This document shows, one piece after another, positions 1-9,254 of a stretch of 64,000 bases of DNA. The stretch is from Cavia porcellus. Taxonomy: Eukaryota > Chordata > Mammalia > Rodentia > Caviidae. The notes under the pieces are model-generated. The model ran no database searches. It was not told where the DNA came from and was given only the letters and a program-made list of their open reading frames with translations. The position numbers were made by a program, and so were the translations under genes. Numbering within the stretch: position 1 is the stretch's first letter; each line of letters opens with the position of its first letter. The stretch lies in contig NW_026947486.1 of assembly GCF_034190915.1 (NCBI RefSeq), positions 24,706,844 through 24,770,843 on the forward strand, read 5' to 3'.

Positions 1-68
1 TTTTTGTGCAAGTCCAAAACTGCCCTCCAAAATAAAGTTTACATGTATTTTTAAAAAGGAATAAGGTA

Positions 69-180
69 TGGGGGCTGGGGATTTAGCTCAGCGGCATAAG
101 TGCCTGTCTTCCAAGCAGGCAGTCGTGAGTTTGATCCTCAGTACCGATAAAAAGGAGAAAGACAAAAAAAAAAAAAAAAA
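69..180 (+). mobile_element. ID-type SINE (tRNA-derived)
   Basis: A tRNA-like body with A box TAGCTCAGCGG and a B-box-like GTTTGATCCTC is followed by a GATAAAAAGGAGAAAGAC tail and an A run. It is flanked by an 11-bp target-site duplication GGAATAAGGTA at 58-68 and 181-191, so both insertion ends are defined. Positions 1-57 hold nothing recognisable. Confidence 0.9.
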
Positions 181-235
181 GGAATAAGGTACTGCTGTGT
201 GTTACAACATGGATGAGTCTTGAAAACATTATGCT

Positions 236-360
236 TGCTGGGTATACTGACACATGCTTGTAATCGTAGCACTCTTGAGAGGCTGAGGCCAGAGGGTGGC
301 AAATTCAAGCCCAGCCTGGACAACTCAGTGCACAGTGACTTAGTGAGGCCCTGTCTCCAA
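236..360 (+). mobile_element. B1-like SINE
   Basis: The stretch follows the 7SL-derived B1 pattern: GCTGGGTAT.., GAGAGGCTGAGGCC, AAATTCAAGCCCAGCCTGG and CCCTGTCTCC in order. Its 3' end runs into the following purine microsatellite, which probably grew from its A-rich tail. Confidence 0.75.
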
Positions 361-609
361 AAGAAAAAAGAAAAGAACGGAAGGGAAAGGAAGGGAAGGG
401 GAGGAGAAGGAAAGGAGAAAGGAAAGGAAAGGAAAGGAAAGGAAAGGAAAGGAAAGGAAAGGAAAGGAAAGGAAAGGAAAGGAAGAGAGGAGAGGAGAGG
501 AAAGGAAAGGAAAGGAAAGGAAAGGAAAGGAAAGGAAAGGAAAGGAAAGGAAAGGAAAGGAAGGAAAGGAAAGGAAAGGAAAGGAAAGGAAAGGAAAGGA
601 AAGGAAAGG
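361..609 (+). repeat. (GGAAA)n microsatellite
   Basis: About 250 bp of near-perfect GGAAA pentamers with GGGAA and GAGGA variants at the left end and a few interruptions near 484-500 and 560. It is open in several frames only because it is low-complexity; it is not a gene. Confidence 0.95.
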
Positions 610-1139
610 AAAAAGATGTAAGTGTAAATATTGTATCACTTTATATAAGGGACTTAAGTGCACATGGATTTTTGCATCTGAGGATAGTCCTGGAACACAA
701 ATCTGCATCAGATAGCTGAAGGATGAGGATATAGGCTTAGAATACCAACACGTAGGCCACTGTGCTCTCTTTTACATGATCCACTCACCCTGTGGGATAT
801 ACATCTTTTCCTACTTTTAATTGGCCTGCACTTGCTCTCCAGAGCATGTTTCTTTTCCTACATTTATAAGTGTAAAATCTTGTTGACCTTAAAAACATAA
901 AAATAATGTCCACACAAAAAATGATAACAGTGGCAATTCCCAATAGAGAACTGAGAGACCAAGGATGAAGGATAAGACACTTAATTTTTACTGTGTACCT
1001 ATGTCATCTGAAGGTTTTATCTTGTACATGTATTACATACTTCATAATTCCCTAGACAAATCTAAAGGAAATACTAAACCATATATCCTTTCAGTAGAAT
1101 GTCTTGAGCTTATTTAAAGGATGCTTATATTATAAATAC
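610..1139. other. intergenic, nothing recognised
   Basis: AT-rich sequence without a convincing reading frame, known repeat signature or RNA gene. Confidence 0.5.
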
Positions 1140-1310
1140 TGTTAAACCTAGCATGATGCCACCTGTCCCAGCACTCTGAGAGGCTGAGGCAGAGGATCAC
1201 AGGTTCAAACCCAGTTTGGGAAACTCAGCAATGGACAGACCTGTCTCTAACTATAGAAGAAAGATGAGCAGACTGGGGATGTAGGTCAGTGTGAAGGAGC
1301 TTATATAAAA
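1140..1310 (+). mobile_element. composite B1+ID SINE, diverged
   Basis: A B1-like left part (GCACTCTGAGAGGCTGAGGC, CAGGTTCAAACCCAG, ACCTGTCTCTAA) is followed by a decayed ID-like right part beginning GACTGGGGATGTAGGTCAGTG. This order is the B4-like composite arrangement. Divergence is high. Confidence 0.55.
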
Positions 1311-1419
1311 ATGGCAATATAGAATTGAACATATAATATCCTAAATATTTTTAACATTACAATAAATCCTAAATACATCAAGATGCTAACATTATTTGAT
1401 ATTTAAGTGGTAGGATGTT

Positions 1420-1810
1420 GTTATGGCTTGTATCTAGGTATCCCACCAAAACCTCATGCACTCATAAGTGAAGCTTTTAAAAGTGACGACACTGAGTTAA
1501 TTCTCTGATTGTGTTAGCATAGTTCTAGATGTGGGTAATGGGAAGACCCACCCTGGGTGTGAGTGGCACCAACCAATAGGCTTGTAGCCTGGAAGGAATA
1601 AAAAGGAAAAGTAGAAGGAATGTTGATTCTTCCTTCCCTTCCATGGACTGTTTTTCCTCTCCCATGTCCCTCTGCCGTACTGTTCTGCCTTGGAGCCAGG
1701 TGACTATGGGCTGAAACATTTATAAATTGGAAAATAAACTACAAAATAAACTTTTCAGTCTTTAACTTGTAGGTGTCAGGTATTTTGTTCCAGCAATGAG
1801 AAAACAACTG
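1420..1810 (+). repeat. ancient interspersed repeat, family uncertain
   Basis: Contains GTTATGGCTTGTATCTAGGTATC, GACCCACCCTGGGTGTGAG, GGAATAAAAAGG and a right end with AAAATAAACT.., GTCAGGTATTTTGTTCCAGCA. I recognise this from rodent medium-reiterated repeats (URR1-like), but the name is from memory and should be tested with RepeatMasker. Confidence 0.4.
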
Positions 1811-1834
1811 AGATGAATGTGGGGGTTTATGTTG

Positions 1835-1992
1835 TTGTCGTTTTGGTCTTTTTGAGATAGGATCTCACTATGTAGTTTAGGCTGGCCTTAAGCTCACTCT
1901 GTAACACAGGCTGGCCTCAAACTCATAAAAATCCTCCTGCCTCAGCCTTCTGAGTTCTTGGATTACAGACATGCACCACCATGCCCAGCTCA
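1835..1992 (-). mobile_element. B1-like SINE (antisense)
   Basis: Antisense B1 signature: TTTTTGAGATAGGATCTCAC, AGGCTGGCCT (twice, the internal B1 duplication), CCTCAGCCTTCTGAGT and GGATTACAGACATGCACCACC in order. Confidence 0.8.
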
Positions 1993-2258
1993 GATGTGTT
2001 TTCATCAATGAATATAAATTAATTTTGAGAGTATAGGGGATTATCCTGTCATTTTAGGACTTCTGGAAGGAGGGTGAGTTTAATCATGTTCCTCTGATGA
2101 GGTACACTATCATTAGTTGATTCAAAGCTTCTCTCTTTATTCCTTTTGTGTGTTCATTTTATTTATTTTCCAGTACAGTATTTTCACACCTCACTCTCCC
2201 TTCCCCCAAGAGAAACATACATACATTTATTTATTTATTTTTATTTTTATACAAGTAG

Positions 2259-2354
2259 TGCCGGGAATTTAGCTCAGTGGCATAAGCACCTACTTGGGAC
2301 ATGCGAAGTCATGAGTTCGATCCCCAGTAGCACAAAGCAAAAAACAAAAAACAA
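2259..2354 (+). mobile_element. ID-type SINE nested in an older SINE
   Basis: ID body with TTAGCTCAGTGG and GAGTTCGATCCCC, ending in an ACAAA-rich tail. An 8-bp TSD, ACAAGTAG, lies at 2251-2258 and 2355-2362. It splits an older antisense SINE that resumes at 2355. Confidence 0.8.
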
Positions 2355-2605
2355 ACAAGTAGGGATTAAACTCAGGTCCTTCACACTGAGTTATACCTCT
2401 TCAAACTTTTTAAGATATTGAGACAGGCTATCCCTAAATTGTTCAAGCTGGGCTTGAACTTGCAATCCTTCTGCTTCAGCCTTCCAGAGTGCTGGAATTA
2501 CAGGCATACATCATCAAGCCTGGCTAACTTTTTTTTTAGGGTGATAGGAATGGAACCTGGGGCCTTGCATTTGCTAGTCAAGCACTCTACCACTGAGTTA
2601 CACCT
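2355..2605 (-). mobile_element. composite B1/ID SINE (antisense)
   Basis: Antisense ID-like GGATTAAACTCAGGTCC.. is followed by an antisense B1-like block (GAGACAGGCT, CTTGAACTTGCAATCC, GGAATTACAGGCATAC), then another antisense ID-like block with GGAACCTGGGGCCTTGCA and ACCACTGAGTTACACC near 2545-2600. Exact unit borders are unclear. Confidence 0.6.
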
Positions 2606-2629
2606 TCACTCTCCTTCAAGTGTAGTTTT

Positions 2630-2785
2630 GTTTTGTTTTGTTTTGAGACAGGGCCTTGCCATGTACTTTAGGCTGGCATTGAACTCACTGTGTAACCCAG
2701 GCTGGCCTCAAACTTGCAGCAATCCTTCTGCCTCAGTCTCCCAAGTGCTGGGTTACAGGCGTGCACCACCGTACGTCACCCCTCG
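2630..2785 (-). mobile_element. B1-like SINE (antisense)
   Basis: TTTTGAGACAGGGCCTTGCC, paired GGCTGGC motifs, CTCAAACTTGCAGCAATCC and GGGTTACAGGCGTGCACC in antisense order. Well preserved. Confidence 0.85.
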
Positions 2786-3009
2786 AATGTATTTAACGAA
2801 TTTTACTTTCAGTGGCAGAAAATTTTGATTGCATATATTGCCCCATATGGCCTAGCGTTCTAGCTTTAGACCATCTGGTGCTCAAGAGCAAGGTCACAGT
2901 GAATATTTAGAATTTGATTTTTCTCTCTTTTACCTTGACAATTATTTCTCTAAGACTCATGTTTAAGGCATGCCTCCACTATTTATTATCCAGTCATCTA
3001 AGAAAGAGG

Positions 3010-3170
3010 CTGGGGCAATGTGGAAAGCAATTTGCACTTAATCAGAATTGGAATTCCACCATACTTTGACTTGGCCATGTAGTTTTGGCAAGTTGCCCAA
3101 CTCTCCTTTTGCTTCAGTTTCCTTACCTACAAGAGGGAGGAATAATAATAGCACCTACCTCAGAGATTCT
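3010..3170 (+). repeat. MIR relic
   Basis: MIR core features in order: GGAATTCCACCATACTTTGAC.., GGCAAGTTGCCCAACTCT, CAGTTTCCTTACCTACAAG and AATAATAATAGCACCTACC. Confidence 0.65.
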
Positions 3171-4884
3171 CCTCATTTTTCATTCTTGTATACTTACAAG
3201 GTATACTGATTTGGACGGCTGGGCCAACTGTACCAGCTGACCCAAACCACATCCAGGGGTGGAAAGGAGACTAGCAGACAATCGGTGAAGTCACACAGGC
3301 CCACTTGGGCAAGAATGCACAATTAGAAAAAAAGTGTGCAATCATGGGCTAAACCCTAATTTTATTGGTACTCCAACCATTTATGCACTTAGATTCATTC
3401 AGTGTATATTCACTGATTCTAGTCTTGGATCTGCTAGGTGCTCATTTTTACTGGATTTAGCATCCCTCCTCTCAAAGGGCTTCCAGTTTGGTAGGCCAGA
3501 GAGGCCCAGAGGCAAAAAAGATGTCTGGCACGTATGTTAGCTCAAGTCATAGAATCTGATCTAGTTTGGGAATCAAAATCAGCTGCAAGCATAAAGTGAC
3601 ACTTGATCACTTAGATTTACTGGGTTAAGGGAGTCAATGTGAAGAGCTTTTCATAAAGATGACATTTCAAAGATCTATAAAAAAGGAAGTCTGGTGTATT
3701 CTAGGAACCATTTATTGTTAATTTTTTAGTCAGAGCATAGGATGAGGCCAAGAATGGCAACAAATGAGGCTCATTGAACGGTTTGGCAGAGGCCAGACCT
3801 CTGAATGACCTTAACTGCCAAAGAAGGAGCTAGAACTTTATCCCATGTGGAATGGGGCAACATAGAAAAAAGAAGAAAGAAAGAAAAAGAAAGAAAGAAA
3901 GGATGTGTTAGCTTTTGTATTGATGCCCTCTCACTATTGGTCTGAATGAAGCATAGTAGGTTGAAGATGGCCATTCTGGAAGCCAGAGAGAAGATCTGGG
4001 GTCATTCATGTGAAGGATGTTAAAGCTGGACAGAGCAGTAGCAGAAGATGAAGAAAGAAGGTAGATTTCAAAGAAAGAGAAAATCATCACCTGGATTTGC
4101 TAAGTGATCAGCTATGAGAAGACAGGAGGACTTGAGGCTGCACATAAGACAGAGAACACAGAGGAAACTCATTGCACAAGTTTGAGTGGGTAAGACAAAG
4201 ATAAGTACTAGAGGAATTCTAAAATCAGAGTGAGATACAATGAACAGAAACATCTTTCTGGAAAAGAAAGGATTCAGGTTAAAACTCATTGTATGACTTC
4301 AGGCCAGCCACTTTACCTCTGAGGTCCTGTAGGTTTTAACCTACTAAATTGGGAGATAGAGAATTGTGAGTGTTGAATTACTAAAAGAATACTCAGGAAG
4401 TGTCTAACTCTGTGGATGATTTGGAGGAGGCACGTAAGTAGGTGTGTTTGGGCCACCATGGGATGGGGCTAGCCTGTTGTTTGTGCGATGGTACTACCTA
4501 CCACAAGCAGGAGGACACTTATACATGCAGCTGCAGCTTTTGTGAAGAGGGAAGATGTGGATAGGGCGTGTGTTGAATTTGGAAGTGGGATTCAAAGGCT
4601 AAGGCAATTGAATCAGTCTTACTATGAGAAGCCCTATCTTGGCATTCAGTAGAGAGGGGTTTCATTTTACTGTGAATCTCAGACTGCCACTTCTTCAGAA
4701 AGTACCAGGCCTGTGAAGTGTGAAGTCTCTGTGTTCTGATTTCAAGTCAGATTTGCTGTGTAATGCTGAGTAAGCTCTAAACTCTTGATTCCAGGTTTTT
4801 CCATATGAACAACAAAAAGATACGTGTATGTTGATAAAGAGGTGGATGGAATGTTTCCAGAAGTTTCCTCCAGGTTTTGTTTTG
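3171..4884. other. intergenic, nothing recognised
   Basis: No exon, RNA gene or clear repeat apart from a short GAAA-rich tract near 3868-3900. Short open frames here have no recognisable composition or motifs. Confidence 0.5.
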
Positions 4885-5040
4885 TTTCATTTGTTTTAAT
4901 TAAGTTTGGTTTGGGTTTTGGTTTTTAGATACAGGATCTTACTGTGTAGCCCAGGCTGGCATCAAATTCACAGCAATCCTCCTCCCTCAGTTCTCATGTG
5001 CTGAGATTTCAGATATGTGCCATGCTTGATGTCCTCTAGG
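4885..5040 (-). mobile_element. B1-like SINE (antisense), diverged
   Basis: TACAGGATCTTACTGTGTAG, CCCAGGCTGGC, CACAGCAATCCTCC and ATGTGCTGAGATTTCAG follow the antisense B1 order. Confidence 0.7.
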
Positions 5041-5069
5041 TGTTTTATTCTTTAGTTCTGTAGTCCTGA

Positions 5070-5240
5070 GTCCTTTTATAAAAGTCTAATCATGCTGAGT
5101 TACTATCCAGAAGCTGAGGCAAAAAGATTACTTGAGCCCAAGTAGTCAAGACCCTAGGGAGACTCTATCCAAAGGGGAGTGGAAGCGGGAGGGAGGAGGG
5201 GGAGAGAGAGAGTGAAACAGAGAGACAGAGAGAGATATGA
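5070..5240 (+). repeat. degenerate B1-like SINE with GA-rich tail
   Basis: ATCCAGAAGCTGAGGCAAAAAG, CTTGAGCCCAAGTAGTCAAG and GGAGACTCTATCC match a weak plus-strand B1, followed by a GGGAGGAGGGGGAGAGAG purine tract expanded from its tail. Confidence 0.5.
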
Positions 5241-5526
5241 AAAACAAAAGTATAGCTCCATATCCATTCCTGAGTTACTATGAGGCCTTGAGCTAGCTGC
5301 TGGACCTCTCTTGTCTTACTTTCACTTCTGAAATATCAGGAGATTGGGGAGGAGAGTCTCTAACATCCAATGAGTCTTCCCAGAGAAGCATCTCCAGCTG
5401 AAAGCTGCAGACAAATCAGAGGAAAGTAAGGTGCTGGTCACAGATGAACCCCTTTCCAAATCTTCTCCCACTGCCCTCCCCTCCCCACTGTCAGGAGCTT
5501 GCAGCACTGGCTGGCTTGCCAAACTT

Positions 5527-5540
5527 GTTGCCATGACAAC
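5527..5540. promoter_or_regulatory. candidate RFX X-box palindrome
   Basis: GTTGCCATGACAAC is a near-perfect palindromic X-box (half sites GTTGCC and GACAAC). It lies in non-repeat, fairly GC-rich sequence (about 5430-5720) with no exon seen. Family knowledge: RFX factors bind such sites. Function here is inference from the motif alone. Confidence 0.35.
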
Positions 5541-5789
5541 GGGTTACAAATAACTCAGACGCAGACGAAGATTTTAACCCAAGAGCTGCTGGGCCAAGGG
5601 CTTCTTGCTCCTTCCCCAGAAGAGACTGAAGAAAACAGTCCAAATTCTTTAGGATCAACTCACTTCCTGCTGATAAGCTTGCAAAGGTTCCTCAGTGTCC
5701 TAGCATTCCAGGCCCTCTAAAAACCTGATTCAATTCTTTCCAGTCACATTTCTTACATGCTCCCATTAGAACATGATCACTCTTATTTT

Positions 5790-6020
5790 TTGACACATAC
5801 TATCTACCAAGTTCTGTGTTGGGTGCTTTACATAGAGTCTCTAAGGAAATCTCTGAAATACTATTCTCCAAATGGTATTCTCCAAAATACTATTATTCTA
5901 TCTGTGACTGTATTCCACTCAGGACATGCTGTAAAGGAAAAATTGAGGCCTATGGATGTAGTAAGAAGGTCAGAGCGTCAGAATTCAAATCCAACAGATT
6001 TCCTAAACCTTTTCCATTGC
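5790..6020. repeat. MIR-like relic
   Basis: ACATACTATCTACCAAGTTCTGTGTTGGG.. followed by a tract ending GAATTCAAATCC resembles the MIR layout. Highly diverged. Confidence 0.45.
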
Positions 6021-6082
6021 CAATGATTCTCAAATGTTGATTTTACATACTTGATATATACAGATAATCTGGGAGTAGAAAA

Positions 6083-6432
6083 AGTAATAACAACCGTGGG
6101 AGCAATGAAACCCAAAATGTGTAATAGTCATTGTACAAAAAAGAGGAAAAGAAAGTGCTCTAAACTATATAACTGCATGTATATTTAAGTGTATAAGATA
6201 GAAAATGATATCACTGAGTTTTATTGGATCATTGAACAGAACTGTTTGCAGTATCATTGTTGGAATGTCCACTTTACAAGCTTTAATTTTGTGACTTGAA
6301 CAATTATTTCTAAGATGACAATATGTAATCCATTAACTAGTGATTTCCTACTGTTAATTTTTTTTCTGTAAATCTGTATAACTTGTACCCTTTCTCTGCT
6401 TTTTTTTCTCCTTAAATAAAATTTAAAAAAAA
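6083..6432 (+). mobile_element. 5'-truncated L1, 3' end only
   Basis: Matches the terminal L1-A 3'UTR segment: AATGAAACCCAAAATGTGTAA, AAAAAAGAGGAAAAGAAAG, GTTTGCAGTATC and a final AATAAAATTTAAAAAAAAA. The following stretch (about 6450-6620) is a more diverged piece of the same kind of tail. Confidence 0.8.
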
Positions 6433-6624
6433 ATCAAGATTCTAAGGATTTTGCTTTCATTGCATGATCGTTATTGTCATGACTGTATCTTGTAATCTGA
6501 GCAATTACTTTGAAGATAACAATACACAATACAGTATCCATTGTTAATGTCCTATTATGTTGACTTAAAATTCTGTATAATTGTTTTTAGTCCTTTTTGT
6601 GTTTTGTTTTAATTTTTAAAAATT

Positions 6625-6835
6625 CAGATTATAGCTGTGCTGGTGATATACACTTATAATATCACCTACTTGAGAGGATGAAGCAAAAAGACTGAGTTCA
6701 ATTTGGGCAAGTTAGCAACATGCTATCCCAAAATATATTTTTAAAAAAGAACTAGGGATGTAGCTCAGTGGTAGGGCACATGGCTAGCATGCATGAGGCC
6801 CTGCATTTGATTCCCAGTACCAAACAAAGAAAATA
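6625..6835 (+). mobile_element. composite B1+ID SINE
   Basis: A decayed B1-like part (TACTTGAGAGGATGAAGC, GAGTTCAATTTGGGC) runs into an ID-like part (GGGATGTAGCTCAGTGG, TTTGATTCCCAGTACC). Similar AATTCAGATT[A/C]TA sequences at about 6616 and 6838 are probable TSD copies. Confidence 0.7.
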
Positions 6836-6889
6836 AAATTCAGATTCTAACTTTCATTAAAGATGATGGAATATACATATCTAAATACT

Positions 6890-7062
6890 GCATTATTTCT
6901 CTGATATGAGAAACCAAAAGTGTAAATAAAGACCAAAAGGTATAATAGATATTGGGAAATAGGAAGAAAATGTTCAAATGGGAAAGGGAACTAGGGAGGG
7001 AGTAAGGGAAAGAAAGGAAGGAAAAGAAAAAATAAGGAAAAAATGGAAGCGAGGCGTTTGTA
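6890..7062 (+). repeat. purine-rich L1-type 3'UTR, left half
   Basis: GGGAAAGGGAACTAGGGAGGG-type purine sequence looks like the 3'UTR of a different, older L1 subfamily. It resumes at 7641-7790 (AAATCAAGATATATTTTGTAC.., final CCAATAAACAA). The two halves are separated by the insertions at 7077-7640. Confidence 0.5.
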
Positions 7063-7076
7063 AATAGGAAGGTAAG

Positions 7077-7548
7077 ATTGTTGATAACCTTGTACTCTGT
7101 TTTACATCATGTGCTATGTCTATCCTTGGTTTTGACTGACAGCTTTGTTTTGCCATGTTTGACTTTATTCTCTCCCCCCCAAAAAAGTAATAAGAACTAA
7201 GGAGTAATAAAATCCAAAATGTGTAAATTTTGTTGTAAAAAAGAGAGGGGAAAAAAAAGAGCTCTAATGGATATAACAGCAAGTGTGTTTAGGGGTGTTA
7301 AATAGCTGACTATATTAATGTTTTTGGATCATTGAACACAGTTGTTTGCAATCTCTCTGTTTGAATGTCCACTTTGTATTCTTTGATACTGTGATTTGAG
7401 CAACTATTTCTAAGATGATAATATGTAATCTATTAACAGGTGATTTCTTACTGTTTTTTTTTTTTGTAGTTCTGTATTACGTGTACCCTTACACTGCTTT
7501 GTTTTGTTTTGTGTTTTTCTCTTTTTCCTTTTAAATAAAATTAAAAAA
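7077..7548 (+). mobile_element. 5'-truncated L1, 3'UTR only
   Basis: 472 bp matching the L1-A 3' end, ending TTAAATAAAATTAAAAAAAA. A perfect 14-bp TSD AATAGGAAGGTAAG at 7063-7076 and 7549-7562 fixes both ends. Confidence 0.93.
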
Positions 7549-7562
7549 AATAGGAAGGTAAG

Positions 7563-7645
7563 GGTCAGGCATATAGCTCAGTGGCATTAGTACCTGCCTA
7601 GCAAGTGGACGGTCCTGTGTTTGATGCCCATTACCAAAATAATAA
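7563..7645 (+). mobile_element. ID-type SINE with (AAT)n tail
   Basis: GGCATATAGCTCAGTGGCATTAG, GCCTAGCAAG and TGTTTGATGCCC form a diverged ID body, ending in an AATAAT microsatellite. It sits immediately after the 3' TSD of the preceding L1 tail. Confidence 0.75.
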
Positions 7646-7801
7646 TAATAATAATGAGGGGAAGAGGGATTGAAAGGAGAAGAAGGGAATGGGAAGAAAA
7701 AAATCAAGATATATTTTGTACAGACACAAGTTCCCTATGATGAATGTGATCATTATGTATACCTAAAGGATACCAATAAACAATTTTTTAAAAAAGAAAT
7801 G

Positions 7802-8150
7802 ATTGACCAGCTCAGCAGGTTTTGAACCGGCCTGCACGGGTCTCGCTGTTCCCTGCCAGGCTTGGTGGACTCTGGAGTTCTGGGCCCGCCAGCCCCATCA
7901 GTTCCAGAGGCTGGGCAGCCTGGGGTAAGTGTCCCCGCATCATCCCCAGAGCTCAGCTAGTTTGGGATCCTCCCTCGGCCCTGCACAGGGAAATTCAGTC
8001 TTCCTGTTACACTGGACCAGCTGAGCGGGTCTTGAGTCGGCCAGCCCCACCCCCAGTGACCCTCTCTCAATCCAGGGAACTGGGCTAGAGTCCCAGGAGC
8101 TGAGGGCATAGAAAATTTCCAACAGGCCCTGGGGAAGACTTGGACTAACA
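7802..8150 (+). promoter_or_regulatory. L1-A 5'UTR
   Basis: GC-rich leader directly after the 5' TSD. A partial internal duplication is visible: GACCAGCTCAGCAGGTTTTGA at 7804 and GGACCAGCTGAGCGGGTCTTGA at 8013 share their layout. L1 5'UTRs carry an internal Pol II promoter; that role is family knowledge. Confidence 0.7.
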
Positions 8151-8156
8151 CTTGAA

Positions 8157-9230
8157 ATGCAGAAATATAGGAAAATGACAAAGCGAAAGACCAAATTACA
8201 ATCTCAAACCTCCAGTCCATTCCGAAGAAAATTTAGGAGCTATGTACATAGAAGAAAATATATGCCATACACCTGAAATATCAGACATAATAGCAACTGA
8301 AATAAAGAAGCAACTCTGGGAAGCTTTAAAGGAATTCAAACTAGAAACAGTCTCCCAGGTAAAAGAAGAAATGAAAGAGATGCTGAACATATTTAAAGAA
8401 GACACAGTTTAAAAAATTGGAGGAACTAAATAAAAAAGGTAGAATCAATGGATGAATAATACAAGAAACAAACAGAATACACAAAGCAGATGCAAGGAGA
8501 TATACAGAAAATCAAAAATTCCATTGGAAGTTGTAAAAACTGTCTCAATGAAAGTGAAGATAGAATTTTAGACCTTGAAGACAAGATTGCAGCTAGTGAA
8601 CAGGAAAGGAAAGATCTTTTAAAAATAACAAGAAATCAGGAAATAACAATAACAGCTACAAGATGATGCAAAGAAAAACAACATAAGATTGATAGGGATT
8701 AATGAAAAAGAAGGGGACAACATAAAGAATGTCAAGATGATATTTAGAGGAGTAATAGCTGAAAATTTGCCAAACATGAGAATGGAAACATATCAGGATC
8801 AGAGAAGCATATAGAACTCCAAATAGCCATAACTAAAATAAAACTACACCCAGACATATAATAATCACCATTCCAGAAATCCAACAAAAGAATAGAATAC
8901 TAACGTTGTCAGAGAGAAAAGACAGACCACCTATAAAGGAAAACCCATCAGAATCACAGCAGACTTCTCAGCACAAACAATAAAGTCAAGAAGAGCATGG
9001 AGTGAAGTAGTTCAGATCCTAAGGGAAAATGATTTCCGACCTAGACTGATGTACCCTGAAAAACTGTCCTTCAAAATTGATGGAGAAATAAGATACTTCC
9101 ATGACAGAGAACAGCTGAAGAACTTTATGACCACCAAGCTAACCTTGCAAAGAATACTGAAAGACAGTTTACATACACTTAGGAAAAAAACCACTAAGCA
9201 AAGCAGACAATTAAATAGAACAGAAAGATA
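8157..9230 (+). pseudogene. L1-A ORF1p remnant
   Basis: RNA-binding chaperone of the L1 RNP, broken here by several frameshifts and stops. Recognisable parts in order are the MTKRKTKLQSQTSS-like N terminus, a coiled-coil section (about 8400-8650), an RRM-like core and the C-terminal domain, which is still open at 9049-9231 (MYPEKLSFKIDGEIRYFHDR..). It lies just upstream of ORF2 in normal L1 order. Confidence 0.85.
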
Positions 9231-9254
9231 AAGAGGCAACAGCAGAAAGAAAAC

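Noticed and set aside
220..708. Long open frames on both strands across the GGAAA tract
   Set aside because: Pure pentanucleotide low-complexity repeat; openness follows from the lack of stop codons in the motif.
1..5000. IQSEC2 first exon or promoter expected by synteny
   Set aside because: No CpG island or recognisable IQSEC2 coding sequence seen at the left edge; the gene probably lies outside the window.
5816..6040. Overlapping 74-89-residue frames
   Set aside because: Fall in a MIR-like relic; no conserved protein features.
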